Positions 35,102 through 45,065 of a stretch of 64,000 nt of DNA are shown here, in pieces (position 1 is the stretch's first letter; each line of letters begins with the position of its first letter). A model generated the notes under the pieces. The model made no database searches. It was not told where the DNA came from and worked only from the letters and a program-made list of their open reading frames with translations. A program made the translations under genes and the position numbers. Source of the stretch: Rheinheimera faecalis (GTDB lineage: Bacteria > Pseudomonadota > Gammaproteobacteria > Enterobacterales > Alteromonadaceae); the NCBI RefSeq assembly GCF_021290965.1, contig NZ_JAJOYT010000001.1, positions 620,001-684,000 on the forward strand. Reading direction: 5' to 3'.

Positions 35102-38100
35102 TTACTTTAACTCACTAACCGCCAGCAAAATGCGTTTTACCGACACTGGATAAGGTGTTCCCAAAGTTTGAGCATGCAAGGACACTTTAAGTTCCTCCAA
35201 CATCCAGCGGATGGCCAGCACAGGTTCCGGAATAGTGCGGCCGGCAAATTTACCCAACAGGCTTTGATAAGCTTCTTCTGCTTTCTGGTATTCGTGTGAC
35301 ATCAAACGGTCACGGTTTGGATCCACAGGTAGTTTTTCCTGACGTTTTTGCAGCGCCTGCAAATAACGCAAAATGGCATCCAAACGTGCCGCACCATGAG
35401 TGCTGACAAAACCCTTAAACAGCAAAGAGTCGAGATGTTGCTTGATTTCACCCTGACCTTGTACATGTTTTAACTCAACTTTACCTTTGAGTTTTTTCTG
35501 AATTTCATGGCCAAGGGTTAAAATCTGCTCTACTTTCAGCGCGATACGAAGCACTGTTTCACCCAGATCTGCGCGGATTTTCTCTTTGACAGCGGTAAAA
35601 TCAGCTTCGGTTTCAGGCCAGGGCTGCTCGCTAATCAATTGATCAACACCAGCGGCGATACAGTCGTCTATCAGCTCCAGCACTTTGCCAAAAGGATTAA
35701 AGTACAAACCAAGCTTGGCCTTGTTGGGCAAGGATTCCTGCAGGTATTTGACAGGCGATGGCACATTGAGCAAAACCAATCGGCGCAAACCCAGTTTGCT
35801 TTGTTCAGCCGCTTGTTCGGCGTTATCCAACAGCTTTATAGACACCGAATCTTTGTTATCCACCAAAGCCGGATAAGCCTTGATTTGATAACCGGCCTGC
35901 ATTTTGATGTATTCACGCGGCAACTGACCAAAAGACCACTGTGTCAGCTTGTCCTGCTCTATACCGCGTTCTGCTACCTGGCTTAGGTTTTGTTGCACCT
36001 TGCCTTGCAGCTCTTGTTTTAACAGCGCCAAAGAGCGGCCTTGTTTTAAGGTCGTGCCTTTGTCATCCACCACCTTAAAGTTAAATTTCAGATGGGTTTC
36101 AATACCCGAAAGCTCCCAGACATCATCCGGAATAGTCACACCCGACATACGTTTTAATCTGTTGCTGACTACATCCAGCAAAGGCCCATCTTCAGGCTTA
36201 ATGCTTTGCAATAAGGCATCTGCGTAATTTGGTGCTGGCACAAAGTTGCGTCTGTATTGTTTGGGCAAACATTTAATCAGCGCGACCAATAAATCATGAC
36301 GAAGCCCCGGGATCAACCAGTCGAAACCCTGCTCTTCCAGCTGATTTAATAACGACAGAGGCACCACCAGACTTACACCATCGTCCGGTGCGCCCGGTGA
36401 AAAATGATAATCCAAAGGCAAGGTTAAATTGCCCTGACGCCAGAATTCGGGGAATTTATCGGCTGTGACTTCAGAGGCGTCACGTTTATAAAGCTGCTCT
36501 AAATCCAGATGTAGTAATTTGGCATCTTTGGCTTTAGCCTCTTTCCACCACTTAGCAAAATCGACTCTGTTATTGGCCCAGACCGGAATCTTTTCAGCGT
36601 AAAACGCCGCTAAAGTATCTTCATCCACCAGAATATCGCGGCGGCGGGCTTTTTCTTCCAGCTCTGTGACTTGCTCAATCAGCTTTTGGTTATGGGCTAA
36701 AAAGCTTTCGTTCAGACCTAAATCCTGCTCCACCAAAGCACTGCGGATGAAAATGTTGTGACAAGTCGCAGGGTCTATTTTGCTGTACAGCACAGGGCGT
36801 TTACCGACAATGATCAGGCCATACAAAGACACCTGTTCATAAGCCACTACTGCGCCTTTTTTCTTTTCCCAGTGCGGCTCGCTGTAGCTGCGGGTAACTA
36901 AATGCATAGCCGCAGGTTCAACCCATTCAGGCTCTATTTTAGCCACAGCACGGGCATAGAGCTTGGAGGTTTCCACCAGTTCAGCGGCCATCACCCATTT
37001 AGGTTTACGTTTAAATAAGCTGCTGCCAGGGAAGACAAAAAAGCGGCTTTGGCGTGGCCCCATATAATCGGCGTCGCTGTCGCGGCTACCGATTTGGCCT
37101 AATAAACCTGTCAGTAAAGCGCTATGGATTTGTTCGTAGGACGCAACCTGCGAATTCAGGCTCCATTGCTGTTCGCTGCAAATTTGACTGAGTTGCCCAA
37201 ATAAGTCCTGCCATTCACGCACCCGAAGGTAATTCAACAGCTCCTGTTTACATAAACGGCGGAACTGGTTATTGGTCAGCTCGTCCTGCTTCTCTTGCAG
37301 ATAAGCCCAGAGTTTGATCCAGGCACTGAAATCTGAATCAGGATCAGCAAAACGGCCATGCAACTCATCGGCTTTTTGCTGTTTATCCAACGGACGCTCG
37401 CGTGGGTCCTGAATAGACAAAGCCGAAACGATCACCAGCACTTCCTGCAAGCAGCTGTGTTCTGTCGCCGCAAATACCATACGTGCTAAACGAGGATCGA
37501 CAGGTAAACGGCTGATTTGGCGGCCTAAGTCTGTCATCTGCAAACTATGGCTATTGGACTGAGGTTTGACTGCACCCAGCTCTTCCAACAGCTTAATACC
37601 GTCATTAATAAAACGACTATCTGGCCGCTCTAAAAACGGGAAAGCCTGAATATCGCCTAAGCCTAACGCCAGCATTTGTAAAATAACAGAAGCTAAGTTG
37701 GTACGCAGGATCTCCGGGTCAGTAAATTCTGGTCTGCCATTAAAATCCTCTTCACTGTATAACCGAATACAGATACCAGCAGCGACACGGCCACAACGGC
37801 CTTTACGTTGATTGGCGCTGGCCTGACTGACGGCTTCAATCGGCAGCTGTTGTACCTTTGAGCGGTAGCTGTAACGCGAAATCCGTACTGTGCCGGGGTC
37901 TATCACATAACGAATACCTGGCACTGTTAACGAGGTTTCAGCCACGTTGGTCGACAGCACTATGCGCCGCCCTACGCCGGTCTGGAAAATCCTGTTTTGC
38001 TCGGCTGCACTTAAACGGGCGTACAGTGGCAGTATTTCAGTGTGAGGCAGTTTTAACTTTTCCAGCGCATCCGCTGTGTCACGAATTTCGCGCTCGCCGT

Positions 38101-39049
38101 TTAAGAAAATCAGAATATCGCCAGGTGGCTCACGGTAAAGCTCTTCGACTGCATCAAAAATAGATTGCAGCTGGTCAGCATCTTTATCGTCGTTTTCTGC
38201 CAAAGGCCGGTAACGGGTTTCGACCGGATAAGTACGGCCTGAGACTTCGATAATAGGCGAATCAAAAAAGTGTTTGGAAAAACGCTCTGGATCTATGGTG
38301 GCCGAGGTAATAATCACTTTTAAATCAGGGCGGCGCGGCAACAGCTGCTTTAAGTAACCCAATAAAAAGTCGATGTTTAAACTGCGTTCGTGCGCTTCGT
38401 CGATGATCAGTGTGTCGTATTGATTTAAAAATCTGTCCTGCTGAATTTCAGCCAGCAACACACCGTCTGTCATCAGCTTGACTAAAGTAGTGGGCGCTGT
38501 GTGATCGCCAAAACGGATTTTATAACCCACCTGCTGACCAACAGGGCATTTCAGCTCTTCGGCCAAACGTGCAGAGACACTACGGGCCGCTAAACGCCGA
38601 GGCTGGGTATGGCCTATCATGCCAGCAACACCACGGCCTAACTCTAAACAGATTTTTGGAATTTGGGTGGTTTTACCTGAGCCTGTTTCACCGGCAATAA
38701 TCACCACCTGATGTTTGGCAATGGCGGCTTTAATATCGTCTTTTTTACCGACGACAGGCAGTTCAGCCGGGTATTCAATAGTGGGGACTGCTGCCAAACG
38801 CTGGGCGCGCAGCTGCATTGAGGCGGTAATTTTTGCCGACAACTGCTGCATTAACTGCTGCTGTTTGCTCTCATCCTGTTGCTTTTTAATGTTCTGTAAA
38901 GACTGGCGAAACCTGTGCTGATCTTTGGATAAAGAATTGGCAATAGCTTTGGTAAGCGCGGCAACAGAAATTTCAGCGTCATTGGCAGCAACAGCAGGTT
39001 TAGCAGTAGAGTCGGTCAACACAAGGCCCTCAATAAATAGGGGCGACAT
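35102..39049 (-). CDS. hrpA: ATP-dependent RNA helicase HrpA
   Basis: 1315 aa, close to E. coli HrpA (1300). Motif I GETGSGKTT (120-128), motif II DEAH (217-220), motif III SATID, and the C-terminal HA2/OB-fold and DUF3418 regions typical of the large HrpA proteins. DEAH-box helicase that resolves stalled or collided ribosomes and has been linked to mRNA processing. Stand-alone gene, and the largest in the window. Confidence 0.96.
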   Translation of the reverse strand: MSPLFIEGLVLTDSTAKPAVAANDAEISVAALTKAIANSLSKDQHRFRQSLQNIKKQQDESKQQQLMQQLSAKITASMQLRAQRLAAVPTIEYPAELPVVGKKDDIKAAIAKHQVVIIAGETGSGKTTQIPKICLELGRGVAGMIGHTQPRRLAARSVSARLAEELKCPVGQQVGYKIRFGDHTAPTTLVKLMTDGVLLAEIQQDRFLNQYDTLIIDEAHERSLNIDFLLGYLKQLLPRRPDLKVIITSATIDPERFSKHFFDSPIIEVSGRTYPVETRYRPLAENDDKDADQLQSIFDAVEELYREPPGDILIFLNGEREIRDTADALEKLKLPHTEILPLYARLSAAEQNRIFQTGVGRRIVLSTNVAETSLTVPGIRYVIDPGTVRISRYSYRSKVQQLPIEAVSQASANQRKGRCGRVAAGICIRLYSEEDFNGRPEFTDPEILRTNLASVILQMLALGLGDIQAFPFLERPDSRFINDGIKLLEELGAVKPQSNSHSLQMTDLGRQISRLPVDPRLARMVFAATEHSCLQEVLVIVSALSIQDPRERPLDKQQKADELHGRFADPDSDFSAWIKLWAYLQEKQDELTNNQFRRLCKQELLNYLRVREWQDLFGQLSQICSEQQWSLNSQVASYEQIHSALLTGLLGQIGSRDSDADYMGPRQSRFFVFPGSSLFKRKPKWVMAAELVETSKLYARAVAKIEPEWVEPAAMHLVTRSYSEPHWEKKKGAVVAYEQVSLYGLIIVGKRPVLYSKIDPATCHNIFIRSALVEQDLGLNESFLAHNQKLIEQVTELEEKARRRDILVDEDTLAAFYAEKIPVWANNRVDFAKWWKEAKAKDAKLLHLDLEQLYKRDASEVTADKFPEFWRQGNLTLPLDYHFSPGAPDDGVSLVVPLSLLNQLEEQGFDWLIPGLRHDLLVALIKCLPKQYRRNFVPAPNYADALLQSIKPEDGPLLDVVSNRLKRMSGVTIPDDVWELSGIETHLKFNFKVVDDKGTTLKQGRSLALLKQELQGKVQQNLSQVAERGIEQDKLTQWSFGQLPREYIKMQAGYQIKAYPALVDNKDSVSIKLLDNAEQAAEQSKLGLRRLVLLNVPSPVKYLQESLPNKAKLGLYFNPFGKVLELIDDCIAAGVDQLISEQPWPETEADFTAVKEKIRADLGETVLRIALKVEQILTLGHEIQKKLKGKVELKHVQGQGEIKQHLDSLLFKGFVSTHGAARLDAILRYLQALQKRQEKLPVDPNRDRLMSHEYQKAEEAYQSLLGKFAGRTIPEPVLAIRWMLEELKVSLHAQTLGTPYPVSVKRILLAVSELK

Positions 39050-39130
39050 GCTACCAAGTTCAGGGGCTTTAGATCCAGTAAAAGCACCGCTTAAAACGGT
39101 GCATTTACTGCAACTTCAACAGTGATACCT

Positions 39131-39156
39131 GTAGGGGCGGGTCTTGTACCCGCCCG
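39131..39156 (+). repeat. REP-like palindrome with 5' GTAG
   Basis: GTAGGGGCGGGTCTTG then TACCCGCCCG: a GTAG start followed by a GC-rich hairpin GGGCGGGT / ACCCGCCC. Single copy here. Confidence 0.75.
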
Positions 39157-39172
39157 CTCAGCGTAAAATCGA

Positions 39173-39592
39173 TTAACTCACAGCTTTATAATGGGAGTGC
39201 AGTTCTAAGTCTATAGCCCTTAGCACATCAGTTCTGCTAATCACGCCAAGCAGATAACCATCGTCATCCACCACAGGATAAACCTTAGGTTTGGACATCA
39301 GCATGGTTTGAGCTAAATCCACTATGCCGTGGTACGACTTCACCGTCAGCACTTCGGTACGCATCACGTCTTTGACTGATGCAGATTGCTGTAAATGGTA
39401 AGTGCATGACAACATTCTGGACAGACAATCCTGCTCAGACACAAAGCCTATTACCTTTTTCTCTTTATTGATCACAGGCCCGCCAAGTTGTTCGGCGAGG
39501 ATCAGTTTATTCACCGCTTCTTCGACAGACATCTCTTCGGTAAAGGTCACAGGGTGACGATTCATATGATCGGATATTTTTAATAAGTCCAT
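39173..39592 (-). CDS. CBS-domain pair protein
   Basis: 139 aa with two CBS domains (about 8-60 and 75-132): HMNRHPVTFTEEMSVEEAV and VMRTEVLTVKSYHGIVD mark their starts, GFVSEQDCL and GVISRTDVL their ends. Such pairs bind adenine nucleotides and regulate partner proteins. GAGGGG lies just before the ATG. No obvious partner nearby. Confidence 0.88.
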   Translation of the reverse strand: MDLLKISDHMNRHPVTFTEEMSVEEAVNKLILAEQLGGPVINKEKKVIGFVSEQDCLSRMLSCTYHLQQSASVKDVMRTEVLTVKSYHGIVDLAQTMLMSKPKVYPVVDDDGYLLGVISRTDVLRAIDLELHSHYKAVS

Positions 39593-39647
39593 AAGCCCCT
39601 CAAAAGTGTCGTATTTTCACAACACCTTAAGCTTAGACCAGCGTGAG

Positions 39648-40673
39648 CTATTTGGTCGGACTGTCTTTAAAAATTTCAGTCACTGCAGCTTCACCTTCGG
39701 ATCGTTTTGCTCTGTACATACCTTCGGTATTAAAGCTCCAGCCTACTTTGCCTTTGTGATCAATCAGGATCACACCGCCAGTACCACCGACTTTGGCCAG
39801 TTCCTGCTGAATAACTTGATCGGCAGCTTTGTCAGCGCTGATACCCTGATATTTCACCCGGGCGCAGATATCTGAGGCAACACGGTAACGGATAAAAAAC
39901 TCACCATGACCAGTAGCCGACACAGCACAACTGGCATTATCAGCAAAGTTACCGGCTCCAATAATAGGTGCATCACCAATACGGCCATAACGTTTTGCTG
40001 TCATACCGCCAGTAGAGGTCGCTGCTGTTAATAAACCACTGCGATCCATAGCCACAGCGCCAACAGTGCCCATATTCCACTCTGGTAACCATGGTGCTTC
40101 TAAGCGGTAGTTTTGTGCCTGATGTGGCACTTTTTGTATACTTTGTTTGGCTTTTTTTAAAGCCTCATAGCGAAACTCTGTATCAAAATAGGAGTTTTCA
40201 ACCAGCTCCAGCCCCTGCTCTTTGGCAAATTGTTCAGCACCAGCACCCGAGAGCATCACATGCTCAGATTTTTCCATCACAGCGCGGGCTAATAACACAG
40301 GGTTTTTCACGTGAGTTAAACCAGAAGCTGCACCCGCCATCAGGTTATCCCCCCGCATGATGGAGGCATCCAGTTCGTGACCTTCGTCGTAGGTATAGAC
40401 AGCGCCTTTACCAGCGTTAAAAAGCGGAGAGTCTTCCATAATCAGCACAGCTGCTGTGACCGCATCCACACTGCTGCCACCTTTTTCCAGCACCGCATAA
40501 CCGGTATCTACTGCATGTTTTAATGTGGCGTGGTAGGCCTGCTCCTGAGCATCTGTCATCTGGCTTTTATTGATGGTACCGGCACCACCGTGTATAACGA
40601 TAGCTATAGGTTGTTTGGCAAAAGCCAGAGCAGAAAAGCAGCTTAAAGCTAAAAAAGACATGGTGCGGCGCAT
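39648..40673 (-). CDS. Exported isoaspartyl peptidase / L-asparaginase (Ntn hydrolase)
   Basis: 341 aa from the ATG at 40673 (AGGG upstream; the frame extends to 40730). Signal peptide ends ALAFA, so periplasmic. IaaA-type family: HGGAGTI near 28-34, and the autocatalytic site before Thr203 in WNMGTVGAVAMD, which becomes the N-terminal nucleophile of the beta subunit. Substrate phrase TSTGGMTAKRYGRIGD and GAGNFAD. Degrades beta-aspartyl dipeptides and asparagine. Single gene. Confidence 0.9.
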   Translation of the reverse strand: MRRTMSFLALSCFSALAFAKQPIAIVIHGGAGTINKSQMTDAQEQAYHATLKHAVDTGYAVLEKGGSSVDAVTAAVLIMEDSPLFNAGKGAVYTYDEGHELDASIMRGDNLMAGAASGLTHVKNPVLLARAVMEKSEHVMLSGAGAEQFAKEQGLELVENSYFDTEFRYEALKKAKQSIQKVPHQAQNYRLEAPWLPEWNMGTVGAVAMDRSGLLTAATSTGGMTAKRYGRIGDAPIIGAGNFADNASCAVSATGHGEFFIRYRVASDICARVKYQGISADKAADQVIQQELAKVGGTGGVILIDHKGKVGWSFNTEGMYRAKRSEGEAAVTEIFKDSPTK

Positions 40674-40771
40674 AACAAATACCCTGATTATTTTAGTTGT
40701 TGCATCAGGTTGTACCGCGAACTGTGGCAAAGACGCAAGTCGCGCTGCGTTAATCCGTTAAGAATAAAGGT

Positions 40772-41731
40772 TTAATCTTCAGCGCCTATCGAGGCTTCAG
40801 CACTGCAATTTCCTGCCCGTTTAAAACCAGCATTCAGCGCCTGCTGCTCTGTGTCAAACCATTGCTGATTGCGCTCTGACACCTGGCGATAACCACTGCA
40901 ATGACTTAAGTGATACAGCTTACTGCGTTTATTACCAAGCACCTGGCCCGAGGCTTGCGCCGTTGAAGGTAATGCGGATACTGCCGCTGTTTGTGTAGTT
41001 TGTTTTGCTTTAGTCAAACCAAAGCCCGATAGCTTGTAATTCAGCTGCCAAACCTTTTTGCCTGTAACAAAGTCATTGGCATGGCCCATTTGCTGCGCAA
41101 TACGTTGTTGCAATTTACGTTCTGTCTCATCTACAGGATCTTGCTGATGCCAGGCCATAAAAAGCTGCTGCTGAGCTTTAGCTAAAGGCAGCTGATATTT
41201 ATCCGCCATATAAAAATGAATACGGGCTATATCACCGCGAATTTCAGCGCGAGGTTCCACCAAACGGCTTTTAAAATCGACCTTCACTTCACAAGAACCA
41301 TACTGTGAAGCCTGCGCTGGCAGCATGCCAAACCGGTAATGTGCTCTGTCGCCATTCACTTCACCTATAGCGGGTTTGAGGTTAAATAAATCGGCCTCCA
41401 TTTGCTTAAACAAGACGTCTGTTTTACCGCATTGTTCACGGCCACCCTTTTTCCAGCAGGCTAAAGGCGAGCCAAATTGCTGGGCAGGCATCACATGTTC
41501 CCATTCAATCCGGTTGGCGCGAGGGCCATTTTTACGGATTTGATAACCGCAGCCTTTTAAATCAGGAATACCTTTGCCTGCCTGCCAACGAATAGCGCAG
41601 CCACAATAAAATTCCTGCTTTTCAGGAGCGTAAATACGACTGGCTATTGTTTTTGCAGAGTCAAAATTGGCAGGTGCTGCAGTAACGGCGAAAACAACAA
41701 AAAAAGCGAACGAGAATATGAATCTAAACAA
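40772..41731 (-). CDS. Endonuclease I with C-terminal Cys/His domain
   Basis: 319 aa starting at TTG (41731), with AAGG about 10 nt upstream; no ATG gives a signal peptide. Signal peptide ends VTAAPA. Endonuclease I domain with EWEHVMPAQQFG (catalytic His79) and the disulfide-rich region of EndA. A linker (about 240-265) leads to a small C-terminal domain (VLGNKRSKLYHLSHCSGY and AGNCS) that looks like an Ada-type metal- or DNA-binding add-on. Periplasmic nuclease. A second member of the same family lies at 9334-10614 with a different accessory domain. Confidence 0.87.
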   Translation of the reverse strand: MFRFIFSFAFFVVFAVTAAPANFDSAKTIASRIYAPEKQEFYCGCAIRWQAGKGIPDLKGCGYQIRKNGPRANRIEWEHVMPAQQFGSPLACWKKGGREQCGKTDVLFKQMEADLFNLKPAIGEVNGDRAHYRFGMLPAQASQYGSCEVKVDFKSRLVEPRAEIRGDIARIHFYMADKYQLPLAKAQQQLFMAWHQQDPVDETERKLQQRIAQQMGHANDFVTGKKVWQLNYKLSGFGLTKAKQTTQTAAVSALPSTAQASGQVLGNKRSKLYHLSHCSGYRQVSERNQQWFDTEQQALNAGFKRAGNCSAEASIGAED

Positions 41732-42060
41732 AGCGATACAACCTTAAACTGCCTGCGGAACGCTTTTATTATGCCATAAGTCTGAACACAGCAAATAAGG
41801 CATTTAAGTTCCTATTTAGCTGACACGCAAAGCGCAATAACGCCCATTATTAAGAAGTCTAAAAACAAGGAACAGCTGGGCTTTAGTCCTAACATTCTGA
41901 CTTATCAGCGCTTTATCTTTACTTTAACCCGAAAGCCGCATTAGCCACTATTAACAAATAGAAAACATCCTTTACAAAACCAATTTGACTATTTAGTATG
42001 CGAAAAATAATTTCGTCGCAATAAATCAACAGTTAAACGCAGAATAAGAGTTAAGCCGGT
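41732..42060 (+). promoter_or_regulatory. 329-bp intergenic region with promoter of the REC-TPR gene
   Basis: TTGACT (41985-41990) and TAATTT (42008-42013) are spaced by 17 bp in front of the REC-TPR gene. A small dyad CGAAA/TTTCG (42001-42015) overlaps the -10. No other feature seen. Confidence 0.5.
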
Positions 42061-43692
42061 ATGGACCAGTCATTTTTTCGTTGTAAAAAAGTCTTGGTCA
42101 TTGATGACTGTGCGCCCGTCCGGGCCACCGTAAAAGGAATGTTACAGCAAATGGGGTTTGAGGCTATTCACCTGGCCAAAGACTCAGGCGAAGCTATGCA
42201 AAAATGCATAGAAATGCCGTTCGATTTTATCTTATGTGACTTCAATCTCGGCGACTGTAAAGACGGTTATCAGTTATTTGAAGCGCTGAAAAAGCAGCAA
42301 CTACTGGCCCCACTCTGCTGCTTTATTGTGATAAGCGCCGAAGCACAAAGCCAAATAGTACACGGTGTCATTGAGTTACAGCCTGACGATTACCTGCTAA
42401 AACCTTTTACCGCTCCTGCATTGGAAGAACGTATCTGCAGAGCCATCCGGCACCGCATAGAACTGCGCAAAGTATTTTTCCGTTTGTTTGAACACGATTA
42501 TGCAGAAGCTTCACGTGAGTGTGATTTAGTGATCCGCACTAAACCTGATTACGCACTGCAAGCCATGCGATTAAAAGGCGAACTACTGCTGAAATTAGGC
42601 CAATACGACAAAGCCGAAGTGTTTTATCAAAAAGTGTTGCAGCAAAAAGCCTACAGCTGGGCTCGTTTGGGCCATGCCTTAAGTTGTTTTTATCTGGAGC
42701 GCTGGGAAGATACCGAACTTGAGCTGGTGGATCTGACACAATTTGGCGATACCAAAGTGGAAGCTCTGGACTGGTTATCGCGTTTATATGTGCGTCACGG
42801 TCGTTATCAACTGGCCTTTGAAACCTTAAGCAAAGCAGCCACCTTATCGCCAAAAAATATCAGTCGGCAAAAAACTCTGAGTAATTTATGCGCCATGTTG
42901 GGCCACACAGAGGTTGCGGCCCGTATTGCCGGAAAAATAGTTCAGGGTGCCCGCCACTCCATTGACGATACAGCAGACAACTATCTGAACCATGCTCGCG
43001 CTTTGGTGGATCAGGCCAAAAGTGCTAATTTGCTGGAAAAAGCAGTGATACTGCAAAATGCAGCCAAACTACTGGATGCTTTACATAAACGTTTTAACAT
43101 CGATGCGCTTAAACGTGAAACAGTGATCATACGCAGTCGCATGAGTACCTGCCGTAACGCCATTAAAGAAGGCCGTGAATTGATGCAGCACATTCAGGAT
43201 TTACCCCTGGATGACCTGAGTATCGATAGCTGCATGGACGCCGCCAAAGCTTATTTTGAACTGGGCGATTTGTACTCCAGCCAGCTGTGCATCGACCGTT
43301 TAAAAACCATGTTGTATGACGATGATTTCCTTACAGAAACCCAACGTATTATGTTGCAGCTGGAACAAAACAAACACGAGAGCTTAAAACAGCAGATCAA
43401 ACAAATTAACACCGAAGCCACGGACGCCTATCGCATGGGTCAGTTTGGCCGCGCCGTGTCGTTGTTTTGCGAAACCTTCGACTATATGCCGACCAATCCG
43501 GTGATAGCGCTGAATTTACTGCAAGCCATGAGCAAAAGCGCAGGCGTCACAGGCGAAACCATTCACTATGCCCGTAATGCCGCTCGTGTGCTTCGGCAAA
43601 ACAAGCTGGAAAAAACTGAGCAGGAACGCTTTGAAAAATACGTGCTAACCCTAAAGAAAACTCAGCCAGGTTTAGCTCAGGTTCAGTTGTAA
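42061..43692 (+). CDS. Response regulator with TPR-type C-terminal domain
   Basis: 543 aa. N-terminal REC domain (1-125): acidic pair Asp15/Asp16, phosphoacceptor Asp60 in LCDFNLGD, Ser92 and Lys114 in LLKPF. The rest is helical with tetratricopeptide repeats (for example LLKLGQYDKAEVFYQKVLQQ and LYVRHGRYQLAFETLSKAA). No DNA-binding or enzymatic output domain, so phosphorylation probably changes protein-protein binding. Similar REC-TPR proteins occur in Vibrio and Shewanella; their function is poorly defined. Ends at a strong hairpin. Confidence 0.87.
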   Translation: MDQSFFRCKKVLVIDDCAPVRATVKGMLQQMGFEAIHLAKDSGEAMQKCIEMPFDFILCDFNLGDCKDGYQLFEALKKQQLLAPLCCFIVISAEAQSQIVHGVIELQPDDYLLKPFTAPALEERICRAIRHRIELRKVFFRLFEHDYAEASRECDLVIRTKPDYALQAMRLKGELLLKLGQYDKAEVFYQKVLQQKAYSWARLGHALSCFYLERWEDTELELVDLTQFGDTKVEALDWLSRLYVRHGRYQLAFETLSKAATLSPKNISRQKTLSNLCAMLGHTEVAARIAGKIVQGARHSIDDTADNYLNHARALVDQAKSANLLEKAVILQNAAKLLDALHKRFNIDALKRETVIIRSRMSTCRNAIKEGRELMQHIQDLPLDDLSIDSCMDAAKAYFELGDLYSSQLCIDRLKTMLYDDDFLTETQRIMLQLEQNKHESLKQQIKQINTEATDAYRMGQFGRAVSLFCETFDYMPTNPVIALNLLQAMSKSAGVTGETIHYARNAARVLRQNKLEKTEQERFEKYVLTLKKTQPGLAQVQL

Positions 43693-43694
43693 CG

Positions 43695-43722
43695 GGTCAG
43701 AGCTTTGGCTCTGACCTTTATT
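43695..43722. terminator. Terminator between REC-TPR and DUF1543 genes
   Basis: A 9-bp stem GGTCAGAGC / GCTCTGACC with loop TTTG, then a T-rich run, between convergent genes. Nearly identical to the hairpin at 19329-19354. Confidence 0.85.
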
Positions 43723-43723
43723 T

Positions 43724-44218
43724 TTAACCTAAAATAATATAATCCGACTGATGCACTGTTTCTTTGTGCTGGCCTTGAGTCAAACGCACATAACGACCAC
43801 CGATCTGATCAATAGCAATGCAGTCATCCACATCCACTACTGCATCGGTATGAGGTTTATCCCAGCTTTTCGGCAAGTAGGTTTTACCCTTTTGTTTGGC
43901 TTCAGCTTTATCTTTGGCGGTCACCAACAGGTAATGGTGATCTTCACCAAAAGCGCCTGGAGTATAGCCACCTAAGTTGATGAAAAATAATCGCAATTCA
44001 TCTGCTGCAGGTGCTTGCTCAGAAAAACGCACCTGATAGCCTTCTACTCCATCCACCTGCATCCAGGAATCAATATGCATACCGGCCATAGTGCCAAACC
44101 ACTGCTGACGTAACTCTGGGTAGCAATCTTCAATACTGTTGCCCGTGACAAATACCACATCGTGCACTTCAATTTTCGCTTTTGGGTGTTTACCGCCCAG
44201 CATCACAACAAATAGCAT
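43724..44218 (-). CDS. DUF1543 domain protein
   Basis: 164 aa, one DUF1543 domain: MLFVVMLGGKHPKAKIEVHD at the start and LRLFFINLGGYTPGAFGEDH in the middle. AGGA precedes the ATG at 44218. Cytosolic. The family has no known function; it is followed by a deaminase gene 12 bp away in the reverse order of reading (deaminase first), so the two are probably co-transcribed. Confidence 0.85.
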   Translation of the reverse strand: MLFVVMLGGKHPKAKIEVHDVVFVTGNSIEDCYPELRQQWFGTMAGMHIDSWMQVDGVEGYQVRFSEQAPAADELRLFFINLGGYTPGAFGEDHHYLLVTAKDKAEAKQKGKTYLPKSWDKPHTDAVVDVDDCIAIDQIGGRYVRLTQGQHKETVHQSDYIILG

Positions 44219-44230
44219 GACGATTTCCTG

Positions 44231-44827
44231 TTAATCCCTGCCGTTATAAATCCGGCCGCCAGAGTTTTTGTAATAATCCAGCACAGCTTTAGCATCAGAG
44301 CGTTTAAACTGACGCACCACTTCCATACCTGCATTCTCTAAATACTGATAAGACTGCTCAAACACCGGGCCTTCGTCAAAACCAATAGCACGTGCATCTT
44401 CTGCAGCACCGGCACAGACCATACGATTGACGCCGCTCCATAGCACAGCCCCCATACACATGGCACAAGGTTCACAGGAAGTAAATAACTCACGGCCAGT
44501 GTCTGTTGCCAAAGTAAAAGTACCCAAGGCTTTTTCGGCCATCATAATAGCCACAGTCTCACCATGTAAGGTGGAATTGGTTAAAGGCACCACACGGTTC
44601 ACCCCTACGCCTAACAACTGGCCTGATGAGCGATCAAAAATAGCAGTACCAAAAGGCCCACCTGTACCACGCTCGACATTTTGTTTTGATAATTCAATAG
44701 CTAAGGCCATTTTCTCATCGTCTGTTGCATAAGTTTTTTGCCAGTCGACAAAAGCGGCCACCCAGTCTGGTAATTCCACAGTGACAGCACTGCCCGGCTG
44801 ATGAATAAAACCAATACGCTCTTTCAT
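44231..44827 (-). CDS. Nucleoside/nucleobase deaminase (CDA superfamily)
   Basis: 198 aa from the ATG at 44827, which has AGGA 7 nt upstream; the frame extends to 44851. Zinc-site motifs are HGE (88-90, the HAE variant) and PCAMC (120-124), within SCEPCAMCMGAVLWSG. Overall closest to guanine-deaminase-type nucleoside deaminases, which hydrolyse an amino group of a purine or related base. The first gene of a pair with DUF1543. Confidence 0.86.
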   Translation of the reverse strand: MKERIGFIHQPGSAVTVELPDWVAAFVDWQKTYATDDEKMALAIELSKQNVERGTGGPFGTAIFDRSSGQLLGVGVNRVVPLTNSTLHGETVAIMMAEKALGTFTLATDTGRELFTSCEPCAMCMGAVLWSGVNRMVCAGAAEDARAIGFDEGPVFEQSYQYLENAGMEVVRQFKRSDAKAVLDYYKNSGGRIYNGRD

Positions 44828-45065
44828 GATTTTTCCTGTCGCGTGTAGCAAAAAATTGGGCCGACTTTTTACCTTTATATCAGCTGAGCTACAAGTAAAA
44901 AATCACAGAATGCTAAATTCTTGTGAAAAACCCGGACTCCCACCTCACATCTGCAGAAATAGGCAATAGTGCTCAACTTTCATTCTACCGCTCCAGTGCC
45001 AGTGGCTGCCAAGCTAAACCTATAGCGAATCACCGCTGGTATACACACTAAACAGGAGCAAGGTT

